Below, piece after piece: positions 13,911 to 23,125 of a stretch of DNA of 42,664 nucleotides. The DNA lies in the NCBI GenBank assembly GCA_028287865.1, contig JAQBOU010000238.1:1-42664 (forward strand), given 5' to 3'. Source of the stretch: Mucilaginibacter sp. (GTDB taxonomy: Bacteria > Bacteroidota > Bacteroidia > Sphingobacteriales > Sphingobacteriaceae). The translations under genes were made by a program, and so were the position numbers. Under the pieces are notes generated by a model, which worked only from the letters and a program-made list of their open reading frames with translations, did not search any database and had not been told where the DNA came from. Within the stretch, counting starts at the first letter, position 1; the number at the start of each line of letters is the position of its first letter.

Positions 13911-16493
13911 ATGAGATTAATTTGTTGTTTTTTTAAGGCCATAATTTCTGTTTTTTTAGTTGCCCTCTTTTATCAGGACAGCTATTGCCAGTCCTATGGA
14001 CTGGGCTTTCATAGCCATGAAGTTGTGCAGGATAAAAGAACCTCACTTGACCTTAGCCTGGAAAAAACATTATGCTTTAATGATGGCTTTGAAATTTCAT
14101 TCGACCTGTCTTTTTATCCTGACAGGGCGGTCTATTTTGGCTATATAATAAGGATAGTTGAGGATGATCACCGGAATATTGACCTGGTTTACAATGCGCA
14201 GGCGTTAAAAAACCATTTTAATTTAATAGTTGGTGATAAGCTGACCAAAACAGTTTTTGATATTGATCCAAAAATACTTTTTAACCAATGGAGTAAATTA
14301 TCAATAAAGTTTGACTATGCTCATAACAGAATTATTTTCAGCTCAGGCAGGAACACTTTCATAGAAAATCACATTTATTTTAAAAAGAATTCATGCTATA
14401 AAATACTTTTTGGAGTAAATAATTATAAACAATTTCAAACTACCGATGTACCGCCAATGAAATTGCGGGACATAAGGATCAGTCAAAATGGTTTATTAAA
14501 ATACAATTGGCCTTTAAATGAAGAGCTTGGCCAGTCAGCACATGAATTAAATTCGCAAAGTGATGCCAATGTCACTAATCCATTATGGATAACAGCCTTG
14601 CACCGCGATTGGCAGCCGGCTCAAAGCATATTGGTTAACGGGGTTGCCAGCGCAGCTTTCGATGCTAAAAATGAAACGGTTTATGTTGTCGGCAGCGATT
14701 CAACCTATCGTTATACAGCCAGCAATTCACAGTGGAGTATGCTGCCTTATAACTCAGGCAAATTAATACTTAACCAGGGTAATCAGTCTGTTTTTAATCC
14801 ATATGACAATAACATTTATAATTTTTATCTTTTTCTTAATAAAAAGTTCATTGCCAAATACAATACAACTACGCATACCTGGGATAAGAAGTTTGAAGCG
14901 GGGGATGTTTCGGATTTTTGGCATCTTAACAAATCAATATCAATAAATGATTCATCCCTGTACCTTTTTGGCGGTTATGGCCATTTAGTATATAAAAATA
15001 CTGTACAGCAATATCATTTCAATTCGGGTAAATGGGAAAATGTTGTGACTAAAGGCGATTTCTTTATGCCCAGATATCTTGCTGCATTAGGTTCAACTAA
15101 AAAAGGTGATACAGTGTACATAATGGGCGGATATGGCAATTCGAGCGGCCAGCAGATACTCAATCCTAAAAACATGTATGATATGATGCGTTTTACTGTA
15201 AAGGATAAAACGTTTAAAAAATTGTTTACATTAAAAGAGAGCGATGAAGATTTTGCAATGGCCAATTCACTGGTAATTGATAACCATTCAAATTCCTATT
15301 ACGGCCTTATTTTTCCGCAGAACAAATACAATTCAACACTCCAGCTTATACATGGATCATTAACGAAACCCGGTTATACTTTAGTAGGCAATTCAATACC
15401 ATATGATTTTCATGATACCCATTCATTTGCCGATCTGTACTACTGTGAGGCAAGTAAAAAATTTATTGCAGTAACGCTGCTACGGTCTGAGACCAATCAA
15501 ACCAGGGTTAACATTTATACCTTACTTTCTCCTCCATTAAGATCCGGGCCTAAAACGGCATTGGCACAAAGAAATAATTACCTGTATTATATTATTGGTT
15601 TTGTGCTTATTGCCCTGGCCGCGGCAATACTGTTTTATCCAAAACGTCCCAAAGTAAAAAATTCAGCTTTAACGCCGCCACAGCCAATAATTGATGCCGA
15701 AGCGGCTGAGATACCAGTGAAAGCAAAAGGCTATAGCAGCGGGCCTCCTGTTAAAAATTCAATTTTTCTTTTTGGCGATCTGCAGGTATTTGATGCTGAG
15801 GGGGTGGATATTACCAAGTTTTTTACACCCCTTATCCAGGAGCTTTTTTTAGTTATCCTTTTATATTCCATCAAACGCGGGCGGGGATTAAGTTCAGATA
15901 AGTTAAATGAAATATTATGGTTTGATAAAGATGCAAAAAGTGCGCGCAATAACAGGTCTGTTAACATAGCTAAATTAAAAAGCCTGCTCGATAGACTGGA
16001 TTGTTGTAGTTTATCTAAGGATACAGGCTATTGGAAAATAAATATTGATTTTAATCAAACCCATGTTGACTACTTTGAATATTTAAGTATAGTAAGGGAT
16101 AAAAGTTTACTGGATATAGAACGAATAAACTTTCTTTCCGCTATTACACAAAGGGGGAGTTTTTTGCTGAACAATGAATATGAGTGGCTTGATAGTTTTA
16201 AATCCGAGATATCAAACGAAGTAATAGATACTTATCTGCATTATGCACATTCGCTTGATGCCCTCCATGACGTTGAACACTTAATTGAAATAGCCGGATA
16301 TGTTTTTTACTTCGATCCGGTTAATGAAGAAGCAACTATTTTAAAATGCAGGGCTTTATCATCATTGGGCAAGCATTCATTAGCCAAACATACGTTTGAA
16401 AACTTTATGAAAGAGTATAAAGTTATTTACGGTGAAGATTTTAAAAAGGATTTTCATGATATACTGGAACAGAAAGTCCCGCAAAAAGATTGA
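13911..16493 (+). CDS. Membrane-anchored LamG/Kelch sensor with SARP-BTAD domain
   Basis: An 860-residue putative transmembrane transcription activator. Order of parts: signal peptide 1-27; a LamG/concanavalin-like beta-sandwich about 28-215; a Kelch-like beta-propeller about 235-540 (VYVVGSDSTYRYT, LYLFGGYG, VYIMGGYG); one membrane helix about 557-576, followed by KRP; then a winged helix about 614-720 (FLFGDLQVFDAEG; LNEILWFDKDAKSARNNRSVNIAKLKSLLD; DTGYWKINID), the pattern of SARP/OmpR-type DNA-binding domains; and a helical BTAD/TPR region about 730-850 (YVFYFDPVNEEATILKCRALSSLGK). Topology places the sugar-binding-like part in the periplasm and the DNA-binding part in the cytoplasm. It is the only regulator in the locus; no HTCS, SusR or ECF/anti-sigma pair is seen. 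Ligand and target sites are inferred. Confidence 0.8.
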   Translation: MRLICCFFKAIISVFLVALFYQDSYCQSYGLGFHSHEVVQDKRTSLDLSLEKTLCFNDGFEISFDLSFYPDRAVYFGYIIRIVEDDHRNIDLVYNAQALKNHFNLIVGDKLTKTVFDIDPKILFNQWSKLSIKFDYAHNRIIFSSGRNTFIENHIYFKKNSCYKILFGVNNYKQFQTTDVPPMKLRDIRISQNGLLKYNWPLNEELGQSAHELNSQSDANVTNPLWITALHRDWQPAQSILVNGVASAAFDAKNETVYVVGSDSTYRYTASNSQWSMLPYNSGKLILNQGNQSVFNPYDNNIYNFYLFLNKKFIAKYNTTTHTWDKKFEAGDVSDFWHLNKSISINDSSLYLFGGYGHLVYKNTVQQYHFNSGKWENVVTKGDFFMPRYLAALGSTKKGDTVYIMGGYGNSSGQQILNPKNMYDMMRFTVKDKTFKKLFTLKESDEDFAMANSLVIDNHSNSYYGLIFPQNKYNSTLQLIHGSLTKPGYTLVGNSIPYDFHDTHSFADLYYCEASKKFIAVTLLRSETNQTRVNIYTLLSPPLRSGPKTALAQRNNYLYYIIGFVLIALAAAILFYPKRPKVKNSALTPPQPIIDAEAAEIPVKAKGYSSGPPVKNSIFLFGDLQVFDAEGVDITKFFTPLIQELFLVILLYSIKRGRGLSSDKLNEILWFDKDAKSARNNRSVNIAKLKSLLDRLDCCSLSKDTGYWKINIDFNQTHVDYFEYLSIVRDKSLLDIERINFLSAITQRGSFLLNNEYEWLDSFKSEISNEVIDTYLHYAHSLDALHDVEHLIEIAGYVFYFDPVNEEATILKCRALSSLGKHSLAKHTFENFMKEYKVIYGEDFKKDFHDILEQKVPQKD

Positions 16494-16956
16494 CCCCAAT
16501 AGATTCATGTCCAGAATGATATTATTTTCACAAATTCTTTTTAAATTATAACAATTGCTGATAATTAAGCATGTGTTAATCTTTTATTAATCATATAATC
16601 TTTATTCGTGGCTGACATTTAAGTGCTTTATCAACCGATAAACTTTTAAATAAACCAATGAAGCCATGTATTTTATAAACAAAAACCTTTTGTTAGCGTC
16701 GTTTGTGCACCGTTTGCTTTTTCTAATAAAGTGCACGCACAGTCAAATCCTTTTAAATATTATAAACGCTGCATTGCAAAGGGGTGAACCCGAACATCTC
16801 CTTCCGGGAGCTTGTGTATGTCCGCGTTTAACCGTCACAATATTTAGCTAAACTATTAACAACAGAGCCCCTGCCTAACCTTTCCAGCCAGCTCAAACCA
16901 ATACCATTATGAAACTTCCCCGGCCTTATAACCAATTATTAATATTTAAACCCGCT
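16494..16956. other. Intergenic region and long GH92 leader
   Basis: About 460 bp. The tandem operator/promoter element lies near its start, leaving about 350 bases before the GH92 start codon used here. A 61-codon ORF in the leader has no protein-like features. No riboswitch family is recognised. Confidence 0.5.
16576..16611 (+). promoter_or_regulatory. Tandem TTAATC operator and promoter of the GH92 operon
   Basis: TTAATC (16576-16581) and TTAATC (16587-16592) start 11 bp apart. Eight bases after the 16-bp core comes CTTTATTCGTGG, matching CTTTATTCGTAG before GH43. The spacing recalls SARP promoters, where the last repeat lies about 8 bp upstream of the -10 box. The exact transcription start is not known. 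Confidence 0.65.
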
Positions 16957-19206
16957 ATGAATAATTTTTTACGGTTCTTCTTTATTATAACACTTAGTTT
17001 TTATTGCGCAGGCACCGTTGCCGCTCAGGATATCCCTGATACCAATGCAGGTAGCGGGAATTTGAAATATATTGATCCCCGCATTGGCAATGTGGGTGCT
17101 TTACTGCAGCCTACCCGGCCAACTACCCAACTACCCAACCAACTGATAAGGATGTACCCGGAAAGGGAAGATTACATGGACGACCAGATTACAAACTTCC
17201 CGTTAACCATCGTATCTCACCGGCTTGGTGAAGTGTTTTCAATAAAGCCATCCGTAAAGCCATTATCAGGGCAGGCATGGAAGCAAAGACTTACTTATGA
17301 CCATGATCTGGAAGTAACCCGGCCATGGTATTATTCAACCTACCTGATTGATGATGGCACAACAGTTGAATTTACACCGGGTAAGAAAACAGCGATCTTC
17401 CGTTTTGCTTTTGCATCTGATGCTGCTAATAAAAACATACTTTTTGATCTCTATAACGATGGCGAGGCTGCCTGGAAATTTGAAAAGGATAACGTAATTA
17501 CCGGAATAGAAACCTATCATGATGATATTAAAGTTTACATGTATGGTGTTTTTAATGTTGCAGGTAAAACCGGGACAGTTATTAACGGACAACTTACTAC
17601 GGGTAATGCGGCAAAGGGTAAAAAGATACAGGCCTATATCAGCTTTGCTAAAAACTCACCGGATACCGTTGAATTCAGGTATGCTATATCGTACATCAGC
17701 CCTGAGCAGGCTGAGGCAACGTTTAATGAGGAGATAAAGGGCCGGGCTTTTGAATCGGTAAAAAACAATGCTCAGGAAGCCTGGCAAAAAGTGATGAGCC
17801 AAATAAAGGTTACCGGTGGAACCGAAGCTCAAAGGAGATCATTTTACACTGCTTTATACAGGTGTAATGAGCGGATGGTTGATATTACAGAAGATAATAA
17901 ATATTACAGCGGTTATGATAAGAAGATCCATACCAGTAACAGCCCTTTTTATGTGGATGACTGGATTTGGGATACCTACCTTGCCCTGCACCCCCTGAGG
18001 ACCATATTGAACCCGGCTTTAGAAACAGACATGCTAAATTCTTATGTAACCATGTATCAGCAGTCAGGGTGGATGCCTACATTCCCGGTCTTGTTTGGTG
18101 ATAATCCATGCATGAATGCGTTTCACTCGTCTGTTATGATACTGGATGATTACCGGAAGGGGATTAAAAGCTTTGATTCTGAATCTGCTTACCAGGGCAT
18201 GGTTAAAAACGCTACCCAGGCAACAATGCTGCCATGGAGAAATGGCCCTAAGACATTACTGGAAGATTTTTATTATAAAAACGGCTACTTCCCGGCTTTA
18301 AGACCGGGAGAAAAAGATCCCGTGGCATTGGTACATCCTTTTGAAAAACGGCAGGCTGTAGCAGTTACCCTTGGCGCAAGTTATGACGATTGGGCTGTAA
18401 GCCAAATGGCACAAGAGCTTGGCCACACTGCCGACGGGGAAAAATTTACTGCAAGGTCAAAAAACTATAAAAACCTGTGGGATAACAATGTTAAAATGTT
18501 TATGCCGAAAGATGCCGGTGGCAACTGGATAAATATAGATCCCAAATTTGATGGTGGCATAGGCGGGCGTGAATATTATGATGAAAATAACGGATGGACC
18601 TATTTATGGCAGGTACAGCACGATGTAAAAGGGCTTATTGATCTTATGGGCGGCAAAAATGCCTTTGAGGCAAAGCTCGACCAATTGTTTCGTGAGGGGC
18701 TTGGCCGCAGCAAATACGAGTTTTGGAGCAAATTTCCTGATGCTACCGGTCTTGTAGGAGAATATTCAATGGGGAACGAGCCTAGTTTTCACATCCCTTA
18801 CCTGTATAATTACACCGCTCCCTGGAAAACCCAAAAGCGGGTAAGATTTTTGCTTAATGTTTGGTATAAAGACAACATTTTTGGCATCCCCGGAGACGAA
18901 GATGGCGGCGGAATGTCGGCATTTGTGGTGTTTTCTTCAATGGGTTTTTACCCATTGACGCCCGGTATCCCGGTTTATACCATAGGCAGCCCTGTATTTT
19001 CAAATGTGACCATCGATCTGCCAAATGGCAAACAATTTAAGCTGATAGCTAAAAACTGTTCCGTAATCAATAAATACATCCAGCGCGCAAAATTTAACGG
19101 CGTAGTTTTAAATAAACCATGGTTTACGCACCGGCAATTAGTAGATGGGGGTAAGCTAGAACTGGAAATGGGACCCAAACCGAATAAAAGCTGGGGTGTT
19201 GAATAA
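16957..19206 (+). CDS. Secreted GH92 exo-alpha-mannosidase family enzyme
   Basis: A 749-residue calcium-dependent GH92 enzyme, a family made up of exo-acting alpha-mannosidases. Signal peptide 1-24 (AGTVAAQ); the mature start contains YIDPRIGNVG. Family motifs: YVDDWIWDTYLALHPL; GNEPSFHIPYLYNY with E608 as predicted general acid; and PGDEDGGGMSAFVVFSSMGFYPL with D647 and D649 as base candidates. The residue before the second His of the EPxxH motif is Phe, where many members have His. An upstream ATG, 16 codons earlier, would add a polar extension (MKLPRPYNQ) to the signal peptide, so the internal start was chosen. First gene of a likely four-gene operon with the GH3, esterase and DUF5703 genes. 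Confidence 0.88.
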   Translation: MNNFLRFFFIITLSFYCAGTVAAQDIPDTNAGSGNLKYIDPRIGNVGALLQPTRPTTQLPNQLIRMYPEREDYMDDQITNFPLTIVSHRLGEVFSIKPSVKPLSGQAWKQRLTYDHDLEVTRPWYYSTYLIDDGTTVEFTPGKKTAIFRFAFASDAANKNILFDLYNDGEAAWKFEKDNVITGIETYHDDIKVYMYGVFNVAGKTGTVINGQLTTGNAAKGKKIQAYISFAKNSPDTVEFRYAISYISPEQAEATFNEEIKGRAFESVKNNAQEAWQKVMSQIKVTGGTEAQRRSFYTALYRCNERMVDITEDNKYYSGYDKKIHTSNSPFYVDDWIWDTYLALHPLRTILNPALETDMLNSYVTMYQQSGWMPTFPVLFGDNPCMNAFHSSVMILDDYRKGIKSFDSESAYQGMVKNATQATMLPWRNGPKTLLEDFYYKNGYFPALRPGEKDPVALVHPFEKRQAVAVTLGASYDDWAVSQMAQELGHTADGEKFTARSKNYKNLWDNNVKMFMPKDAGGNWINIDPKFDGGIGGREYYDENNGWTYLWQVQHDVKGLIDLMGGKNAFEAKLDQLFREGLGRSKYEFWSKFPDATGLVGEYSMGNEPSFHIPYLYNYTAPWKTQKRVRFLLNVWYKDNIFGIPGDEDGGGMSAFVVFSSMGFYPLTPGIPVYTIGSPVFSNVTIDLPNGKQFKLIAKNCSVINKYIQRAKFNGVVLNKPWFTHRQLVDGGKLELEMGPKPNKSWGVE

Positions 19207-19317
19207 TTATTTATCTATGAAAAACATGCCTTTACATTAAAACATCATCGTAAAGCATCAATTGTTAAACCAGTTTAAAACTTAAATTTAATATACAACC
19301 ATAATAATTTTTACAAA

Positions 19318-21594
19318 ATGAACCGTCTAACAAAATATGGTGTTTTTTTATTGATCTTATTGTTTTTATGGGCTTTTAAGGAAGGTAAAAAAGAGCCGGT
19401 TTATCCCTACAAAAACGCTAAGCTCCCCGTTGAACAACGCATAGCCGATTTGCTGAGCAGGATGACCCTAAGGGAAAAGATTGCACAGCTGGATATGTTT
19501 TCTGGTAAGGACGTTTATGGTTTCAAAGGGCATGAGGCTACTGAATATAATGAAGAAATAACAGCCAAAATGATTGGTAAAACAGGTATAGGTTCCATAC
19601 ATGACCTTTATCCGGTTACTGCTGATATAGCAAATAACATTCAAAAGTATGCGATGGAAAAAACACGGCTGGGCATCCCGGTTTTGTTTATTGAAGAGGG
19701 CTTGCACGGTTATAGCGGAAAGGGCAGCACTTCGTTTCCTATCCCGCTTGAATTATCCACAGCCTGGGATTCTTCACTGGTACGGCAGGTTGGACGCGCC
19801 ATTGCTACTGAAACAAGGGCGCATGGTGTACACATGATATTAGGGCCGGTACTTTGCCTGCCCCATGATCCACGCTGGGGCCGTACGGAGGAGACTTATG
19901 GAGAAGACCCTTATCTTGATGCCGCTAACGGCGTTGCAATGGTAAAGGGTTTGCAGGGCCACAAGCTAAGCGATAATAATGCGGTAGTTGCCGAACCCAA
20001 ACATTTTGCCGTACATGGCATACCCGAAGCAGGCAGCAACACCGCGCCTGTAAATATTGGCGAACGTGAAGCGCGCTCAACTTTTTTATACGTTTTTGAA
20101 AAAGCGGTAAAGGAAGGCCATGCAATGGGGATAATGGCCGCCTACAGCGAATTGGATGGCATTCCATGTGTTGATAATAAGTGGCTGCTTACTGATGTAT
20201 TACGCGGGGAATGGGGTTTTAAGGGGTTTGTATTATCGGACCTGGGTGCCATCAAAATGTCTTTTCAGAATCATGCGGTTGCTGCTAATGCAAGTGATGC
20301 TTTGGCACAAACATTTAACGCCGGGCTTAATATGCAGTTTTATGATTTTGGGCATGAGGATTTTATAAAAGCGGTTACAACTGCTATAAATAATAAAACA
20401 TTGTCTGTACAGCAACTCAACAAAACCGTTGCCGATATACTGCGTGTAAAGTTTTTGCTTGGCCTGTTTGATCATCCTTATACTGATGCTGCTCTTCTTT
20501 CAGAAGTATTTCATACCCGGGCACACCAGAACCTGGCGCTGAAAGCTGCCCGGGAAGGGATTTGTTTGCTTAAAAATGATCAATCTGTATTACCCATAAA
20601 TAAGGCTAAATCAATAGCTGTAATAGGATCATTGGCCGAAAGCACTTATTTGGGCGGTTATTCAAATACAGAAGATAAAGCAATCTCCATATTGGATGGA
20701 ATAAAACAAAGGGCTGGCAGCAATGTATCGGTTAAATATGAACCGGGTTATTTGCCGGATACTACCAATCATCGCACAAATGCCGGGCTGCAAAACAGAG
20801 CCGTTGAGCTTGTTGAAAAATCAGATGTTGCTGTGATAGTGCTGGGAGAAGAAACAAATATTGTAGGCGAGGGAAAGGACAGGGCCGAGCTTGATTTGAG
20901 CGAACAACAGATAAACCTGGTAAAAGCCATCCATGTAACCGGTAAGCCCGTTGTGGCAGTGCTGTCAAACGGAAGGCCCGTTACTATAAACTGGGTAGCT
21001 AAAAATATCCCGGCTATTTTGGAAACATGGTTTGGTGGCGAAGAGAGCGGTTTGGCTATAGCCGACGTGTTGCTCGGCAATGTAAATCCATCTGGTAAAC
21101 TGCCAATAACTTTTCCGCGATCTGTTGGACAGATCCCTTTCTATTATAACCATAAACCTACCTCCTATCACAGGTATGTTGATGAGCAAAGCACACCCTT
21201 ATTTGCTTTCGGGCATGGCTTAAGCTACACCACTTTTAATTATTCAGATCTGCATATCAGCCCGGCTATTATTCCCATAAACGGAACAGCAGAGGTTACA
21301 GTAAGGATAAAGAATAGTGGCAATGCTGAAGGCACAGAGGTGGCCCAATTATATGTGCGCGATGAAGTATCAAGCGTAACAACACCAATTTTGGCGTTAA
21401 AGGGCTTTAACCGGATAAATTTGAAACCCGGTGAAAGCGGGATAATAAAATTTAAAATCGGTCCCGAACATTTATCGTTATGGAATCGTCAGATGAAGCG
21501 GGTAGTTGAACCGGGCATGTTTAAAATTATGGTCGGCAGCGCATCTGATGATATCAGGCTGAATGATAGTTTAAAAGTAGTGAGTAAAATGTAG
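19318..21594 (+). CDS. Secreted GH3 beta-glycosidase
   Basis: A 758-residue GH3 enzyme (beta-glucosidase or beta-xylosidase type) with the full three-domain architecture. An N-terminal hydrophobic segment serves as signal anchor or signal peptide. The TIM barrel follows (RIADLLSRMTLREKIAQL, GPVLCLPHDPRWGRTEETYGEDP), with nucleophile D308 in GFVLSDLGAI. Then come the alpha/beta sandwich (GICLLKND, VAVLSNGRP) and a C-terminal fibronectin-III-like domain about 645-725 (GTEVAQLYVRD). Length is normal. The gene follows GH92 after 111 bp without a terminator or new operator, so it is probably in the same transcript. Substrate specificity is not deducible from the motifs. Confidence 0.9.
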   Translation: MNRLTKYGVFLLILLFLWAFKEGKKEPVYPYKNAKLPVEQRIADLLSRMTLREKIAQLDMFSGKDVYGFKGHEATEYNEEITAKMIGKTGIGSIHDLYPVTADIANNIQKYAMEKTRLGIPVLFIEEGLHGYSGKGSTSFPIPLELSTAWDSSLVRQVGRAIATETRAHGVHMILGPVLCLPHDPRWGRTEETYGEDPYLDAANGVAMVKGLQGHKLSDNNAVVAEPKHFAVHGIPEAGSNTAPVNIGEREARSTFLYVFEKAVKEGHAMGIMAAYSELDGIPCVDNKWLLTDVLRGEWGFKGFVLSDLGAIKMSFQNHAVAANASDALAQTFNAGLNMQFYDFGHEDFIKAVTTAINNKTLSVQQLNKTVADILRVKFLLGLFDHPYTDAALLSEVFHTRAHQNLALKAAREGICLLKNDQSVLPINKAKSIAVIGSLAESTYLGGYSNTEDKAISILDGIKQRAGSNVSVKYEPGYLPDTTNHRTNAGLQNRAVELVEKSDVAVIVLGEETNIVGEGKDRAELDLSEQQINLVKAIHVTGKPVVAVLSNGRPVTINWVAKNIPAILETWFGGEESGLAIADVLLGNVNPSGKLPITFPRSVGQIPFYYNHKPTSYHRYVDEQSTPLFAFGHGLSYTTFNYSDLHISPAIIPINGTAEVTVRIKNSGNAEGTEVAQLYVRDEVSSVTTPILALKGFNRINLKPGESGIIKFKIGPEHLSLWNRQMKRVVEPGMFKIMVGSASDDIRLNDSLKVVSKM

Positions 21595-21630
21595 TGGTTT
21601 AATATATCGGCATAAATAATTGAAACCAGG

Positions 21631-23076
21631 ATGATAAAAATAGTTCTCTTTATATTCGGCCTGTTAGTTCTGCAGTTTGGTGCAAACGCACAGGGTAAAA
21701 TAAAAGTAGCATGCATTGGTGCAAGCATTACTTATGGAGCTACTATCGAAAATCGCGAACAAAACTCCTATCCCGCTCAACTTCAAAAAATGCTGGGCAA
21801 TAAGTTCCTTGTCACTAACTATGGGGTAAGCGGAACTACCTTGTTGAAAAAGGGAGATTCGCCTTATTGGACTACCAACGAATATAAAGCAGCCCTGGCA
21901 ACTAATCCCGATATTGTAATTATTGATTTGGGTGGCAACGATAGTAAATTAATTAACCGGGTCCATTTAAGTGAATATGAAAGCGACTACCACGAATTTA
22001 TCAGGTCTTTTATACAGCTGCCTTCTCATCCACGGATAGTTTTATTACTGGCCATGCCATCATTCTCAAAAGATACCACCGCTATCTGGGACCCCGTTAT
22101 TGTTAACCAGGTTAACCGGCATATTCAGCAGGTTGCCTTTGATGATAAGGTTGAAGTGATTGATATGCATTCGCCATTTGTTGATAAGGAAGCGATAATG
22201 GCAGATAAGATCCACCCAAATAAGGAGGGCGCAACCATTATGGCGCAAACCGTTTATGAAAATATCATTCAAAAAAAGGACACCGTTTTTAATATTTTTT
22301 CAAATCTCAAAACCGAATATAAAGCAGGCTCCTTTTATGGCTACGAGTGTGCAGATTTTAAATTTGATGGTCGCGATTGTAAAATTGCAAAACCTAAATG
22401 GAGCGCACCGGGGCATCCGTGGATCTGGCGTGCACGCTTTTGGGGACATGAGCCTCAAACCGATATCTCATTATTGCAGCGGGGCTTTCATTTGGTATAT
22501 TGTGATGTGGCTGAGTTATTAGGTAATAATGAGTCCATTAAATATTGGGATAACTTCTATACCCTTTTAAACAAAGCTGGTTTGGGAAAAAAAGCAGTAA
22601 TGGAGGGTATGAGCCGGGGTGGGGTATATGTTTTTAACTGGGCTGCTGTTAACGCCAATAAAGTAGCTTGCGTTTATGTAGATAATCCACTTTTAAATAT
22701 CCCGTCATGGGCAGAAGGTCATATGAAAACACCGGTTGTGAAGGATGATATGTTTGAAGCCTTTAAGAAAGATTATAACATAACCACAGATGAGCAGGTT
22801 CGCAGATTTAAGGGAAGCCCGATTGATAAAATTGAGCAAATTGTAAAAGGCAAATATCCTATTTTAATTTTATGTGCTGATGAAGATGAAGCAGTGTCGC
22901 CAAAAGATAACACCCTGCTTTTTGAAAAAAGAATAAAAGCATTAAATGGCAATATTACTGTAATCCATAAACCTGGTTTTAAGCACCACCCACACAGTTT
23001 TCCTAATCCCAAGCCTATAACAGATTTCATACTAAAAGGAACAGGACAATATTTACAAATTCCAGAAAATAACTAA
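21631..23076 (+). CDS. Fused SGNH esterase and alpha/beta hydrolase
   Basis: A secreted 481-residue protein with two different hydrolase domains. Signal peptide 1-20 (FGANAQ). Domain 1 (about 23-215) is an SGNH/GDSL esterase: S32 in IGASITYG, N103 in GGND, and D192/H195 in DKIHPN. Domain 2 (about 225-475) is an alpha/beta hydrolase: S328 in the elbow GMSRGG, Asp in ADEDEAVSP (D417 or D419) and a late His in FKHHPHSF. Both catalytic sets look complete, so it may remove two kinds of ester group, for example acetyl from sugars, though the substrates are inferred. It follows GH3 by 36 bp and precedes the DUF5703 gene by 49 bp, in one operon. Confidence 0.82.
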   Translation: MIKIVLFIFGLLVLQFGANAQGKIKVACIGASITYGATIENREQNSYPAQLQKMLGNKFLVTNYGVSGTTLLKKGDSPYWTTNEYKAALATNPDIVIIDLGGNDSKLINRVHLSEYESDYHEFIRSFIQLPSHPRIVLLLAMPSFSKDTTAIWDPVIVNQVNRHIQQVAFDDKVEVIDMHSPFVDKEAIMADKIHPNKEGATIMAQTVYENIIQKKDTVFNIFSNLKTEYKAGSFYGYECADFKFDGRDCKIAKPKWSAPGHPWIWRARFWGHEPQTDISLLQRGFHLVYCDVAELLGNNESIKYWDNFYTLLNKAGLGKKAVMEGMSRGGVYVFNWAAVNANKVACVYVDNPLLNIPSWAEGHMKTPVVKDDMFEAFKKDYNITTDEQVRRFKGSPIDKIEQIVKGKYPILILCADEDEAVSPKDNTLLFEKRIKALNGNITVIHKPGFKHHPHSFPNPKPITDFILKGTGQYLQIPENN

Positions 23077-23125
23077 AGAATAAAGGCATTACTAACTAAA
23101 TACATAATCCTATAATTTGTATAAA

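Noticed and set aside
16666..16851. 61-codon ORF in the GH92 leader
   Set aside because: No signal peptide, family or conserved pattern; likely chance within an untranslated leader.
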